Assembly (NCBI GenBank): GCA_023663905.1
Contig: JAMPGO010000001.1
Coordinates: 812,002-876,001 of the forward strand
DNA: 64,000 nt
Reading direction: 5' to 3'
Source of the DNA: Ruminococcus flavefaciens
GTDB taxonomy: Bacteria > Bacillota > Clostridia > Oscillospirales > Ruminococcaceae
The notes below the pieces were generated by a model. That model was not told where the DNA came from. It saw nothing but the letters and a program-made list of their open reading frames with translations, and did no database searches. Of the stretch, positions 26,716 to 36,460 are shown piece after piece; within the stretch, counting starts at the first letter, position 1; every line of letters begins with the position of its first letter. A program made the translations under genes and the position numbers.

Positions 26716-28047
26716 CTAATTCCTGACGACGTGGATTTTCAGCAGACGGCGAGTGTTCTCATCGGGTTCAGCACGCCCTGCAATGCCGATATTCTCGGCA
26801 AAAACCGTACCCATATCATCCTCAATGAAGTGCAGGGTCGGCTTAATCGAATCAGGAATTTTTTCATTAATTAATTTTTTTACAGAGGAAGTGAAATCCC
26901 TTCCGCTGAGTCGGATTCTGTCGCCGAATTTTCTGCTTCTGACAACAGCCCTTCCTATTATTTTATCATAATCCAGCAGATAAAATGTTAATTTTTTGTT
27001 AACAATATCAGATTTCATTGAATTATCACATTCAACGAGTTCGCAGACGAGCTTTGCGCCCGAAAAAATAACGTTCTCGCCGATTTCAAGCGCCTTTGAA
27101 ACAACGTCCGAATCCGCCTTAGCAATCGTTTTAAGCTCCGCCGTTCTGCCGTCGGAAACAAAGTAAATATCGCCGGAAATGTTGATTTTTCCGCCCGAAA
27201 TCAGCACACGGTCGCAGTCCGTCAGCCTTTTGTTTGAGACAGGAAGATTATTTCCGCCCAGAAGCCGTGAAATACATCTCCTGCGGATTACCTCATTATA
27301 TTCCGCAAGACCCGTGAAAATTCCACCGTCAAGGCACTTTCCGAGGGCATTGTTAACCTCGGTTTCGATGAGACTGTTTTCGCTCCGCAGGCTGTCAACC
27401 GAGCGAACGGACGTTTCCGTCAGCGAGCCGTTTATTTCTCTCATAAGCGGAATAATTCTGTGGCGGATTTTATTCCGTGTGTAGTCGTCGGTAAGATTCG
27501 TGCTGTCCGTAACGTAATCCTGCCCGATTTTTTCAAGATATTCCTCGATTTCACGTCGTGAGACTGTCAGAATCGGGCGGATTATATTCCCACGCACAGG
27601 CGGAATACCTGTCAGACCTTTCAGAGCCGTGCCACGGATAAGATTATGGATAACCGTTTCAAGATTATCGTCGGCATTATGCGCCGTTGCAATCTTCTTT
27701 CCGACGGAATAACGGCTGAAAATATCGTACCGCAGTATTCTTGCGGATTCCTCGCAGGAGAGCGAATTTTTTTCCGCAAAGCCCTTTACATCGCAGGAAA
27801 CAGCCGTAAACGGAATACCGAGCCTGTCGCAGAGTTCACGGCAGAAGCGCTCATCACGGTCGCTTTCGCTGCCACGCAGACAGTGGTTGACGTGCAGAGC
27901 CTCAACGCTAATGCCGAGCCGTTCACGCAGACCGCACAGTGTCAGAAGCAGAAACACGCTGTCCGCACCGCCCGAGAGTCCGCAGATAACTGAATCGCCC
28001 GAGGACAGCATATCGTATTTTTCTATAAAGTCAAAAATTTTACTCAT
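26716..28047 (-). CDS. tilS: tRNA(Ile)-lysidine synthase
   Basis: A 443-residue TilS, which converts cytidine 34 of tRNA-Ile(CAU) to lysidine. The PP-loop is GLSGGADSVFLL; EALHVNHCLRG and ATAHNADDNLETV follow. The C-terminal TilS domain (RSRKFGDRIRLSGRDFTSSVKKL) is present. The ATG at 28047 is used; a GTG 9 bases upstream is possible. It follows dnaB by 1 base and precedes ftsH, the common Firmicutes order tilS-ftsH (hpt is missing). Confidence 0.92.
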   Translation of the reverse strand: MSKIFDFIEKYDMLSSGDSVICGLSGGADSVFLLLTLCGLRERLGISVEALHVNHCLRGSESDRDERFCRELCDRLGIPFTAVSCDVKGFAEKNSLSCEESARILRYDIFSRYSVGKKIATAHNADDNLETVIHNLIRGTALKGLTGIPPVRGNIIRPILTVSRREIEEYLEKIGQDYVTDSTNLTDDYTRNKIRHRIIPLMREINGSLTETSVRSVDSLRSENSLIETEVNNALGKCLDGGIFTGLAEYNEVIRRRCISRLLGGNNLPVSNKRLTDCDRVLISGGKINISGDIYFVSDGRTAELKTIAKADSDVVSKALEIGENVIFSGAKLVCELVECDNSMKSDIVNKKLTFYLLDYDKIIGRAVVRSRKFGDRIRLSGRDFTSSVKKLINEKIPDSIKPTLHFIEDDMGTVFAENIGIAGRAEPDENTRRLLKIHVVRN

Positions 28048-28048
28048 A

Positions 28049-29401
28049 TTAAGCACCCGGCGGAGTATCGTATTCAGGATTTGAGAACAGCGTAAACTGC
28101 CCGTTCCATATAAGATTTACCGTACCTGTTTCGCCGTGACGGTTTTTCGCCACAATGCACTCCGAGATATTCTGTTGCTGACTGTCCTTGTTGTAGTAAG
28201 CGTCACGGTACAGGAATAGTATTATGTCGGCGTCCTGCTCGATTGCGCCCGATTCACGCAGGTCGGACATCATCGGTCGCTTGTCGTTACGGCTTTCCAC
28301 AGCACGGTTGAGCTGGGAGAGGAGAATCACAGGAACATCGAGTTCCTTAGCCATAATCTTTAGCTGACGGGTGATTTCCGATACGACGGAAGCACGGTTA
28401 TCGGAATTTGAGCTTGAAGTCATAAGCTGGAGATAGTCAATAACGATAAGCCCGAGATTTTTCACACGTCTTAGCTTCGCCTTCATCTGCTGTACGGTCA
28501 TACTTGCGGTATCGTCGATATATATGGGCAGAACGCTCAGATAGGCGGCGCTTGTCGCAAGCTTCGTCCAGTCGTCGGTATGTATCCTGCCGTTTCTTAG
28601 ACAGCCCGATTCAATTCTCGATTCCGTGGAGAGCATACGTGTTGCGAGCTGTTCCTTGGACATTTCGAGGTTGAATATAACAACGTCCTTGTCGGTTGAT
28701 TTTGCGACGTTTTTGGCGATATTCATAGCGAACGACGTTTTTCCCATACCGGGTCGGGCGGCTATGATAATCAGGTCGGACTTGTTAAGACCCGAAGTTA
28801 TGCTGTCGAGCATAGTGAATCCTGTTTTTGCGCCGATATATTTTTCCCTGTCCTCGCCTGTGATTTTACCTAGCCTGTCATAAGCTTCAAGAACAGCGTC
28901 GGCAAGCGAAGACAGACCGCTTACGTTCTTGCCCTGCCTGATATTGTAAATCTTCTGTTCGGCAGAATCAAGGAGAAGCTGGGCATTCTGTTCGCCGTTC
29001 TGGATTTCATACAGAATATCCTTCGCCGCATTTCCGAGACTTCTTATAAAAAACTTGTCGGAAATTATCTTGCAGTAGGAATCGACATTGCGTGTTGAGG
29101 GAAGCATATTTGCTATTTCAAGGAAAAACCGTCTGCCCTCGGTCTGATTCTCGAAGATATGCAGTTTTTCGGACTCATTCAGGACGGTTACAATATCTAT
29201 GGGCGTATCGCTTGCGAACATTCTCGAGATGACGTTGTAAATCTTCCGCAGGTTCTCGTTGTAGAAGTAATCGGGCTTGATTTTTTCTATTACAGACGGC
29301 ATAACAGCCGGGTCGGCAATAACTGCGCCGATTACCGACTGTTCTGCTTCGAGACTGTATGGGAGTTCCGTGGCGGACAGGTTAAAGCTGTTGACTTCCA
29401 T
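28049..29401 (-). CDS. dnaB: Replicative DNA helicase DnaB
   Basis: A 450-residue DnaB. N-terminal domain begins NLSATELPYSLEAEQSVIGA; the RecA-type motor has Walker A ARPGMGKTS, a Walker B region LIVIDYLQLM and the arginine-finger region near the C-terminus. It unwinds DNA at the replication fork. The ATG overlaps the rplI stop (TAATG). The rplI-dnaB order is typical of Firmicutes. Confidence 0.95.
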   Translation of the reverse strand: MEVNSFNLSATELPYSLEAEQSVIGAVIADPAVMPSVIEKIKPDYFYNENLRKIYNVISRMFASDTPIDIVTVLNESEKLHIFENQTEGRRFFLEIANMLPSTRNVDSYCKIISDKFFIRSLGNAAKDILYEIQNGEQNAQLLLDSAEQKIYNIRQGKNVSGLSSLADAVLEAYDRLGKITGEDREKYIGAKTGFTMLDSITSGLNKSDLIIIAARPGMGKTSFAMNIAKNVAKSTDKDVVIFNLEMSKEQLATRMLSTESRIESGCLRNGRIHTDDWTKLATSAAYLSVLPIYIDDTASMTVQQMKAKLRRVKNLGLIVIDYLQLMTSSSNSDNRASVVSEITRQLKIMAKELDVPVILLSQLNRAVESRNDKRPMMSDLRESGAIEQDADIILFLYRDAYYNKDSQQQNISECIVAKNRHGETGTVNLIWNGQFTLFSNPEYDTPPGA

Positions 29402-29847
29402 TAACCCTCCGTAACCTCAACATCTATCTTTGCCGAGATTCCCGCATAGAACTTTATAACGGCGGAATAAGTGCCGAAGTTTTTAATATCGGAGCTGAGG
29501 GCGATTTTTTTCTTGTCAACCTTCACACCGAACTGCTCGTTCAGAGCTTCCGCAACCTGCGAAGCCGTAACAGAGCCAAAAAGCCTGTCATTCGAGCCTG
29601 CCTTAGCCTTGATTACAACCTTCTTGTCGTTCACTTTTTCGGCTGATTCCTGAGCGATTTTCTTCTCGGTATCAATCTTGAACTGCGCCGACGACTGCTG
29701 ACCTTCGAGCTTGTTGAGGTTTGCGGGAGTAGCCTCCACAGCAAGACCTTTCGGGAGGAGCATATTTCTTGCATAGCCGTCCGCAACGTTCTTGATTTCG
29801 CCCTTTGCGCCCGAGCCTTTAACATCCTTCAGAAAAATAACTTTCAT
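29401..29847 (-). CDS. rplI: Ribosomal protein L9
   Basis: A 148-residue bL9 with the N-terminal signature [28 protein letters not shown], a long central helix and the C-terminal rRNA-binding domain. Usual length. It lies between gdpP and dnaB. Confidence 0.97.
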   Translation of the reverse strand: MKVIFLKDVKGSGAKGEIKNVADGYARNMLLPKGLAVEATPANLNKLEGQQSSAQFKIDTEKKIAQESAEKVNDKKVVIKAKAGSNDRLFGSVTASQVAEALNEQFGVKVDKKKIALSSDIKNFGTYSAVIKFYAGISAKIDVEVTEG

Positions 29848-29877
29848 AATATCTGTCCTTTCGTGTAAAAAATTTTA

Positions 29878-31866
29878 TCAAGATTCTTCCGCCGCAATAT
29901 CGCTGTTTCTTTTGTCGATAGCGTCGGAGAGAAGATTGAAGGCATCACTTATGCTTGTATCCTTTAGCTGAGTAGCCGCCATAGTCTGGTGACCTCCTCC
30001 GCCGAGGATTTCCATAATAACCTGAACATTGACAGCTCCGAGCGAGCGTGCAGAGATGTTCACGGTGTTGTTTGTCTTGTATATAACAAATGAAGCGTCA
30101 ACGTTTGTGATACTTAGAAGCTCGTCCGCAGCCTGTGGAGCAACGATTCTTATGTCGTCGCACTCGAAATCGGCGGTTGCAATCGCACAGTTGCTGTGTA
30201 TCTGCGCCGACGAGACTATCTGCGAGCGGTTCTTGTACGCTTCAAAGGAATTTGAGAAGAGCAGTTTTACGGCGACCGTATCAGCCCCGAGCTTTTTAAG
30301 GAATGCCGCCGCCTCAAAAGTCCGCACACCCGTGCGCATTACGAAGCTTTTTGTATCGAGCATAATTCCTGCGAGAAGAGCTTCTGCGTGGCACACGGGA
30401 AGCTTGTCGTCTGTCGGGAAGCGGAAATACTGGATAATCTCCGTAACCATTTCCGAAGCCGAAGAAGCGTAAGGTTCGTGGTGGAATATCACGGCATTCT
30501 CGATTGAACGCACGGCACGGCGGTGGTGGTCAACAATCATCACGGAGTGCTTCATCTTCTCGTAAAGCTCATAGCTTTCAAGGCAGTCCGTATTGTGAAT
30601 GTCAACAATGATAAGCAAATCGTTGTCGCCGACTGAATCGACAGCTTCCTGCGGAGTTATAAACAGATTGTTGTCCGTCTGCGATTCCACACGGTCGATG
30701 AGATTCGAGGCGAGATTTGTATCCCTGTTCACGACTATGTACACAGGCTTTCCGAGCATTCTGAGTGCGCCTGCAATACCGCACGAAGCGCCGACGGAAT
30801 CGAGGTCGCCGAAGCGATGACCCATAACAAAGACCTTATCGGCATTCATAATAATATCCTGCATAGCGTTTGCGATGATACGGGTTTTGGTACGTGACAT
30901 CTTTTCAACGCCCTTGGAAACACCGCCGAAGAAGTGGTAGCCGTTGTCGGATTTTATAACAGCCTGGTCTCCTCCACGTCCGAGCGCCATATCAAGGCAT
31001 TGCCGAGCGATTTTTTCACTTTCGGCAAGCGAATCCGCACCTTGTCCTATGCCTATTGAAAAAGTAAGCGGATATTTTCCGGCGATTTTGATATTTCTGG
31101 CTAAATCAAGAATCTTGAACTTGTTGCGGATTTTCTCATCGAGATGACGCTGTTCGATGACAGCATAGAACGTGTTGGAGGAAATCTTCTTGATAAAGCC
31201 GTTGGTACTTGACATAAACTGCTCAATAAGCTGTTCGATTTCAACGGAAGCCCGAGCCTTTTCGCTCTCCTTGGCATTCTGCATAATCTCGTCGTAGGTA
31301 TCGATAGTGAGGATAACGACGTTTGGGTGCGATTCCTCGCACTTCTGCTTCAGACTGAAATAATCGGATTCGTCGTGGAAATATATTATCAGGAACGAAA
31401 TATCGTTCTCCTCGAATTTCCTGTAAGCGGTCTGATAGACAGCGCCGTTTATACGGCAGAGCGTTGAACCTCCGGCGAGCAGGGCATCGAGGTCGAGCTT
31501 GACGTATTCCTCGAAATCCATCCCGAACACATCAGAACCACGGCTTATTCTCTCGGAAAAGCACTGGTTATACCACACAAATTTCCTGTCCTCGCTTCCT
31601 ATAACGGCAATCGGCGCAGGCAGGTTGTTCATATATTCCGCCGATGAGTTTTCAAGATGATTATTCATTTTGAATATATGTCTCACAAAGTTTCTGGAAT
31701 GGTACACATAAAAAGTTACAAGCACTGCTGTAAACACTACGGCGGAAGCAATCCCAATAAGACCGTATGCCTTGTTATAGCTGTAAAGTATCAGGGAAAA
31801 GACTATCTGACAGGCGAGAATTGCAGATACCATTGTAAGAAACACCGCCGGAAATTTCTTTTTCAC
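29878..31866 (-). CDS. gdpP: c-di-AMP phosphodiesterase GdpP-like (DHH/DHHA1)
   Basis: A 662-residue protein in GdpP order: two N-terminal membrane helices, a PAS-like region (about 75-170), a degenerate GGDEF domain (about 175-300, no GGDEF motif) and DHH/DHHA1 domains (about 330-650). The DHH part has MGHRFGDLDSVGA, IVDIHNTD, VDHHRRA and the DHHA1 motif GGGGHQTMAA. GdpP hydrolyses cyclic di-AMP, a regulator of osmotic balance and cell wall. It is placed between rnj and rplI, as in many Firmicutes. Confidence 0.92.
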   Translation of the reverse strand: MKKKFPAVFLTMVSAILACQIVFSLILYSYNKAYGLIGIASAVVFTAVLVTFYVYHSRNFVRHIFKMNNHLENSSAEYMNNLPAPIAVIGSEDRKFVWYNQCFSERISRGSDVFGMDFEEYVKLDLDALLAGGSTLCRINGAVYQTAYRKFEENDISFLIIYFHDESDYFSLKQKCEESHPNVVILTIDTYDEIMQNAKESEKARASVEIEQLIEQFMSSTNGFIKKISSNTFYAVIEQRHLDEKIRNKFKILDLARNIKIAGKYPLTFSIGIGQGADSLAESEKIARQCLDMALGRGGDQAVIKSDNGYHFFGGVSKGVEKMSRTKTRIIANAMQDIIMNADKVFVMGHRFGDLDSVGASCGIAGALRMLGKPVYIVVNRDTNLASNLIDRVESQTDNNLFITPQEAVDSVGDNDLLIIVDIHNTDCLESYELYEKMKHSVMIVDHHRRAVRSIENAVIFHHEPYASSASEMVTEIIQYFRFPTDDKLPVCHAEALLAGIMLDTKSFVMRTGVRTFEAAAFLKKLGADTVAVKLLFSNSFEAYKNRSQIVSSAQIHSNCAIATADFECDDIRIVAPQAADELLSITNVDASFVIYKTNNTVNISARSLGAVNVQVIMEILGGGGHQTMAATQLKDTSISDAFNLLSDAIDKRNSDIAAEES

Positions 31867-31895
31867 TTCTTTGACTCCTTTCGGAAAAACGTGCG

Positions 31896-33764
31896 TCAGG
31901 TTTCCATAATAATCGGGAGAATCATCGGGCTACGTCTCGTTTTCTGATAGATATAATCAGAGAGAGCGTCACGGAGCTTAGCCTTAAGGGTATTCCACTC
32001 CTTCATTTCAGAGTGCGAACAGTTGTTCAGCGTATCGACAAGGCGGTCTTTTGCGCCGTCCATAAGCTCTTCGGATTCTCTTACGTAGACAAATCCACGG
32101 GATATGATGTCAGGACCTGCAACAACCTGATTTGTGGCACGTTCAATGCTGATAACGACAATCATAATACCGTCGTGTGCGAGATGATTTCTGTCACGCA
32201 GAACGATTGAGCCGACATCGCCCACACCGAGACCGTCCACGAGAACACGACCCGACGGAACTTGCGAAACTACCTTCATAGTAACGCTGTCGGTCTCGAT
32301 AACGTTTCCGATTTCGGCGATGATAATATTTTCTTTGGGCATACCCATCTGCATAGCAAGGGAAGCGTGTTTTTTGAGGTGCTTGTATTCGCCGTGAACG
32401 GGAATAAAGAACTTTGGTTTTGTGAGAGCGTGTATGAGCTTAAGCTCTTCCTGACAGGCGTGACCCGAAACGTGTACCTCATACATAGCCTCGTATACGA
32501 CTTCCGCACCCGATTTCATAAGCTCGTTTACAACTCTTGTTACGTACTTTTCATTGCCCGGAATCGGAGTTGCGGAGATGATAATGAAGTCCATAGGAGT
32601 GATAACAACGTTTCTGTGGTCGTTCATAGCCATTCTCGTGAGAGCGGACATAGGTTCGCCCTGACTTCCCGTGGTGATGAGTACAATGCGCTCGTTCTCG
32701 TACTGGTTCATCATCTCGATGTCAATAAATATGCCGTCGGGAACGGTAAGATAGCCGAGTTCCATAGCTGTGTTGATTACGTTCACCATACTTCTGCCGA
32801 AAACAGCGACTTTTCTCTTGTATCTCACAGCGGAGTTGATAATCTGCTGTACACGGTGAATATTTGACGAAAAAGTTGCGATGATGATTCTCTTGCCCTC
32901 ACCCTGACGGAAAAGGCGGTCGAACGATTCGCCGACAGTTTTCTCGGAGTGCGTATAGCCCGGTCTTTCAGCATTTGTGGAATCAGCCATAAGCGCAAGC
33001 ACACCCTTTTTCGAGCCGAGTTCGCCGAAATATGCGAGGTCGATTATTTCGCCGTCAATGGGCGAGTAGTCAACCTTGAAGTCGCCTGTATGGACGATAA
33101 CACCCGCAGGAGTGTGGATAGCCATACCTACAGCGTCGGGAATGGAATGGTTGACTTTTATAAATTCAACGGACATACAGCCCATATGAGCGAATTTACG
33201 TGGCTTCATAGTCACAAGCTTAACCTGATTGAGCATACCTGCTTCACGGAGCTTGTATTCGATAAGACCGATAGTCAGCCGAGTTGCATATACAGGCACG
33301 TTGACTTTTTTGAGCAGATAAACAAGACCGCCGATGTGGTCCTCGTGACCGTGCGTTATAACGATACCACGGATTTTTGAAGCGTTGCGCTCAACATAAG
33401 TAAAATCGGGGATTACAATATCAACACCGGGCATATCGGAATCAGGGAATGCAAGTCCGCAGTCGAGAATGAACATATCGTTACTGCATTCAAAAACAGT
33501 CATATTCTTGCCGATTTCATTGAGACCGCCGAGCGGAATAATTCTGACGGGAGTTTTTCTTGATTCCTTCTCTGTTCTCGGAGTTTTCGGGCTAGAAGAT
33601 TCACGGGTTCTGGTTTTTCTGGCAGGAGTTTTTGACGGTTCTTTTACTGCGGTGTTTTCAGCAGGCGCACTTGCGGTCTTTTTTCTGTAGACTCTTTTCT
33701 GCGGACTGCTTTTCTGTGCAGGGCTTCTGCGGGCTTTCTGGGGATTCGTGTTGTTTTCGTTCAC
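31896..33764 (-). CDS. rnj: Ribonuclease J with a basic N-terminal extension
   Basis: A 622-residue metallo-beta-lactamase/beta-CASP RNase with both 5'-exo and endo activity in relatives. The zinc motif is THGHEDHIGG; further metal ligands are in HTGDF and the late HVSGHACQEE, and the core begins at about residue 70 (VRIIPLGGLNEIGKN). The first ~70 residues are Lys/Arg/Pro/Ser-rich and probably disordered, absent from standard RNase J. GTG start at 33764 behind GTGAGG. A promoter 165 bases upstream gives a long AU-rich leader. Confidence 0.93.
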   Translation of the reverse strand: MNENNTNPQKARRSPAQKSSPQKRVYRKKTASAPAENTAVKEPSKTPARKTRTRESSSPKTPRTEKESRKTPVRIIPLGGLNEIGKNMTVFECSNDMFILDCGLAFPDSDMPGVDIVIPDFTYVERNASKIRGIVITHGHEDHIGGLVYLLKKVNVPVYATRLTIGLIEYKLREAGMLNQVKLVTMKPRKFAHMGCMSVEFIKVNHSIPDAVGMAIHTPAGVIVHTGDFKVDYSPIDGEIIDLAYFGELGSKKGVLALMADSTNAERPGYTHSEKTVGESFDRLFRQGEGKRIIIATFSSNIHRVQQIINSAVRYKRKVAVFGRSMVNVINTAMELGYLTVPDGIFIDIEMMNQYENERIVLITTGSQGEPMSALTRMAMNDHRNVVITPMDFIIISATPIPGNEKYVTRVVNELMKSGAEVVYEAMYEVHVSGHACQEELKLIHALTKPKFFIPVHGEYKHLKKHASLAMQMGMPKENIIIAEIGNVIETDSVTMKVVSQVPSGRVLVDGLGVGDVGSIVLRDRNHLAHDGIMIVVISIERATNQVVAGPDIISRGFVYVRESEELMDGAKDRLVDTLNNCSHSEMKEWNTLKAKLRDALSDYIYQKTRRSPMILPIIMET

Positions 33765-33922
33765 TGTTTAGCCTCACTTTCTTGGGAAAAATAGGTAGAT
33801 AGATATATAATATGTAACACCCGAACAAACCAAAAAATAAAGAACAGACGTTAGAGATTATTCCTGAGTTTGAATACTTAATTAATTTAACTTTGTACGG
33901 GAGTATAATAACAATGATACAT
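33765..33922 (-). other. Long AU-rich 5' leader of rnj
   Basis: About 155 bases between the predicted start of transcription and the rnj GTG, markedly AT-rich. A frame on the minus strand (33658-33999) encodes a hydrophobic peptide but contains the promoter and overlaps rnj, so it is unlikely to be a gene. No known leader motif was recognised. Confidence 0.45.
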
Positions 33923-33928
33923 AATATA

Positions 33929-33957
33929 ATTATACAGAAAATTATTGTCCCTGTCAA
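33929..33957 (-). promoter_or_regulatory. Promoter of the rnj cluster
   Basis: Minus strand TTGACA (33957-33952) and TATAAT (33934-33929), spacer 17: full consensus. Confidence 0.85.
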
Positions 33958-34015
33958 TACTAAAAAAATGAACATTGTATTATTGTGAAATTTAAACAAA
34001 TATCGGCGGATTTAT

Positions 34016-35080
34016 TTACAGATTATGCCGTCGGAATTTCTCCGTCCACACGGCGCACAGCTCCGAAGCTGTCTCTGCCGAGAGGGTCTGAGCGAGGAGC
34101 GAAATCCTGTTGCGACCGCTTCTTGTGATGATTACACGACCCTTTCCGTCGCTGACTGTCTGTCCTGCCGTGAACTTTTCCGCAGAGTCAAGCGCTATCT
34201 CACGCTTCGCACTGGCAATCTCGGGAAGCTTCTGCACGATACCGTCCAGCTTTTCTGCGATGTGAACGCACATATAGAGCGAATCACGCAGAAAACGTGT
34301 ATTCACGGCATTTTCGGGCAGACCTGTTTCCGTGCCGAAGCGCTTTATTTTCGGGCTGATTCCGTCCGCCATATAGTGCAGATTATCGGGAATCCACACA
34401 ACACCGCCGTTTTCCGTCACGTCAAGGCAGTAGGCAAGCATAAGCTTCTCATAGGAAACAAATCCGACCGCCGAAGAATAGGCATTTACCCTCTGTCCGT
34501 CGTCGGAAATCTGGAATACAAGCTCATCGCTCTCGCCCGTGAAGAACTCCAGCCACAGCGAACGTACGTTCCTGTTTCCACAGCTTATGCCAGCAGGAAT
34601 CTTTTCACGGTTTTTTCCGAGAGAATCGGCGATATTGTTGATATAAATGCTCCTGAACGATGTGACGGAACGTATTTTTCCCGAGTGTTCGGACGGTTCT
34701 GACGGCTCAGCCCGCATTATCTGTCCGAGTATGGCTTCGGGCATAGCGAATCCCGATTTATCGAAGAACGAGAGACGGATTTCGTGATTTCCGCTGATAA
34801 ATATACCGCAGTCGGAGGAGAGCAGGGGAGAGCTGAATCGGAACGACGGCATATCCGTATTTTCGCAGACATACACATCTTTTCCGCACTCCGAAATCCC
34901 ACAGCAGAGGGCATACAGCAACGGCAGACGTTCAAAGGCAGAAGCTCCTGCGCTGAACCGTGTGAAGAACGGCGCAATCGTCCTGCCGAGTTCGGTCGCT
35001 TCCCTTGACGATACAGGCACGGTCGATTCGCAGAAGCCGTCACGGAAGCTGAAATACTTGTTTTCGCCTATATAGCTCAT
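34016..35080 (-). CDS. Degenerate phosphohexomutase-superfamily protein (probable pseudoenzyme)
   Basis: A 354-residue protein not recognised by strong motifs, but laid out like alpha-D-phosphohexomutases. GIFISGNHE at 92-100 aligns with the catalytic GIMITASHN, so Asn98 stands in place of the phosphoserine. SDDGQR at 192-197 aligns with the metal loop DPDADR, with only the middle Asp and the Arg kept. The C-terminal RVIITRSGRNRISLLAQTLSAETA resembles the phosphate-binding RPSGTEP region. It is shorter than active enzymes (~450). It may be a sugar-phosphate sensor or a decaying enzyme. It follows an AGCS symporter gene by 54 bases. Assignment is by eye and needs a profile search. Confidence 0.5.
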   Translation of the reverse strand: MSYIGENKYFSFRDGFCESTVPVSSREATELGRTIAPFFTRFSAGASAFERLPLLYALCCGISECGKDVYVCENTDMPSFRFSSPLLSSDCGIFISGNHEIRLSFFDKSGFAMPEAILGQIMRAEPSEPSEHSGKIRSVTSFRSIYINNIADSLGKNREKIPAGISCGNRNVRSLWLEFFTGESDELVFQISDDGQRVNAYSSAVGFVSYEKLMLAYCLDVTENGGVVWIPDNLHYMADGISPKIKRFGTETGLPENAVNTRFLRDSLYMCVHIAEKLDGIVQKLPEIASAKREIALDSAEKFTAGQTVSDGKGRVIITRSGRNRISLLAQTLSAETASELCAVWTEKFRRHNL

Positions 35081-35134
35081 TTTTAAAACGCTCCTTTATT
35101 TTATTTCTGTTATTTTTGGCAGATTTCTGCGGAA

Positions 35135-36364
35135 TTATTCCCTGCGGACGTGTTTCATAAGAAATAAAAGCCCGACGAGGTTCGGGAATGCCATAAGACC
35201 GTTGAAAATATCGGAGAGCGTCCAGACGGATTTAGCCGAGAAGAGCGCACCCGAAGCCGAAATTACAGCGTATATCAGGCAGAATATCTTGCCGTCCCGA
35301 CCTGTTATGTACCTGAATGCCGTCTCACCGCAGAAGTACCAGCCGATGACAGTGCAGAGGGCGAATATGCCAAGCTCTGCGGTAATAAACGGCTCGCTGA
35401 ATTTCCCGAGAACGGCGGAAAAAGTACCGCTCACGGACAAATCATCGGCGCACAGCAGGGTAACGGCGGTAAGGGTACAGCAGAGGATTGTATCGAAGAA
35501 TACCTCAAACATACTCCACATACCCTGAGTGCGAGGGTCGGTATCGCCTGCGGAGCTGTGAAGTATAGGCGAACTTCCGAGACCTGCTTCATTGGAGAAG
35601 ATTCCACGCCTTATGCCGACTGATACCGCATATCCCGCAATACCGCCCGATACTGACCTGAAATTGAATGCCTGTGCGAAGATTCTGCCGAAAACATCGG
35701 GGATATTTTCCCTGAACATCACCAGCACGGCAACGCACGCAGCAGCGTAAGCGACGGAAGCAACAGGAAGCAGGTATTGTGCGGAAGTGCCTATCCGTTC
35801 CGCACCACCGCTTGTGATAGCAAAGATGAGTACAAATACGCATACAAAAACGCATACGGAGCTGACATCGGAAATTTCGGCAAAACTGACTGCAAAAGTG
35901 TTTACCTGAACCATACCGCCCATACCGAACGAAGCCAGCACGCAGAACAGGGCGAATATCCACGCAAGCCACGGCGAACCCAGTCCTTTTGCGAGATAAG
36001 CCATAGGACCTTTGCAGGATTCGTCGCTGTATTTCGCCGAGAGTACGTTTTCGGCATAGACCACAGCCATACCGAGAAAAGCCGATACCCACAGCCAGAA
36101 TACCGCACCTGCGCCACCGACTGCAATGGCGGAAGCAGTACCCGTGATATTGCCCGTACCCATAGTCGTGCCGAGACTCATACACACGGTCTTGAGCTGT
36201 GAAAGACCGCTGTTCTGCGATTTTTTTCCGTTCAGCAGGAACGAGGGCATCCTGAACTGTATGAATCCGAGTCTGAGCGTAAATATAATTCCTGTGGCAA
36301 GGAGCAGGAACACGAGACCGTTTCCCCATACTATATTGTTTATTTTTTCAAGCAAATCCGACAT
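35135..36364 (-). CDS. Sodium:alanine/glycine symporter, AGCS family
   Basis: A 409-residue membrane protein with about ten hydrophobic segments. AGCS signatures are GTGNITGTASAIAVGGAGAVFW and RRGIFSNEAGLGSSP, which mark sodium-coupled uptake of alanine or glycine. It is somewhat shorter than the usual 450-500. The ATG at 36364 follows ACGGAGG. It is divergent from the PH-domain gene at 36461. Confidence 0.88.
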   Translation of the reverse strand: MSDLLEKINNIVWGNGLVFLLLATGIIFTLRLGFIQFRMPSFLLNGKKSQNSGLSQLKTVCMSLGTTMGTGNITGTASAIAVGGAGAVFWLWVSAFLGMAVVYAENVLSAKYSDESCKGPMAYLAKGLGSPWLAWIFALFCVLASFGMGGMVQVNTFAVSFAEISDVSSVCVFVCVFVLIFAITSGGAERIGTSAQYLLPVASVAYAAACVAVLVMFRENIPDVFGRIFAQAFNFRSVSGGIAGYAVSVGIRRGIFSNEAGLGSSPILHSSAGDTDPRTQGMWSMFEVFFDTILCCTLTAVTLLCADDLSVSGTFSAVLGKFSEPFITAELGIFALCTVIGWYFCGETAFRYITGRDGKIFCLIYAVISASGALFSAKSVWTLSDIFNGLMAFPNLVGLLFLMKHVRRE

Positions 36365-36460
36365 AAAAATATCCTCCGTAAATTTACAAAAAAAGGTATA
36401 CTTTATAGAATATTTGAGTTATAATATAATTATGCCATAAAATTTCAGTGGAGGAGAATA

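Noticed and set aside
33658..33999. 113-codon minus-strand frame upstream of and overlapping rnj
   Set aside because: A consensus promoter lies inside it, it overlaps the rnj start in another frame, and its hydrophobic product is what AT-rich DNA gives.
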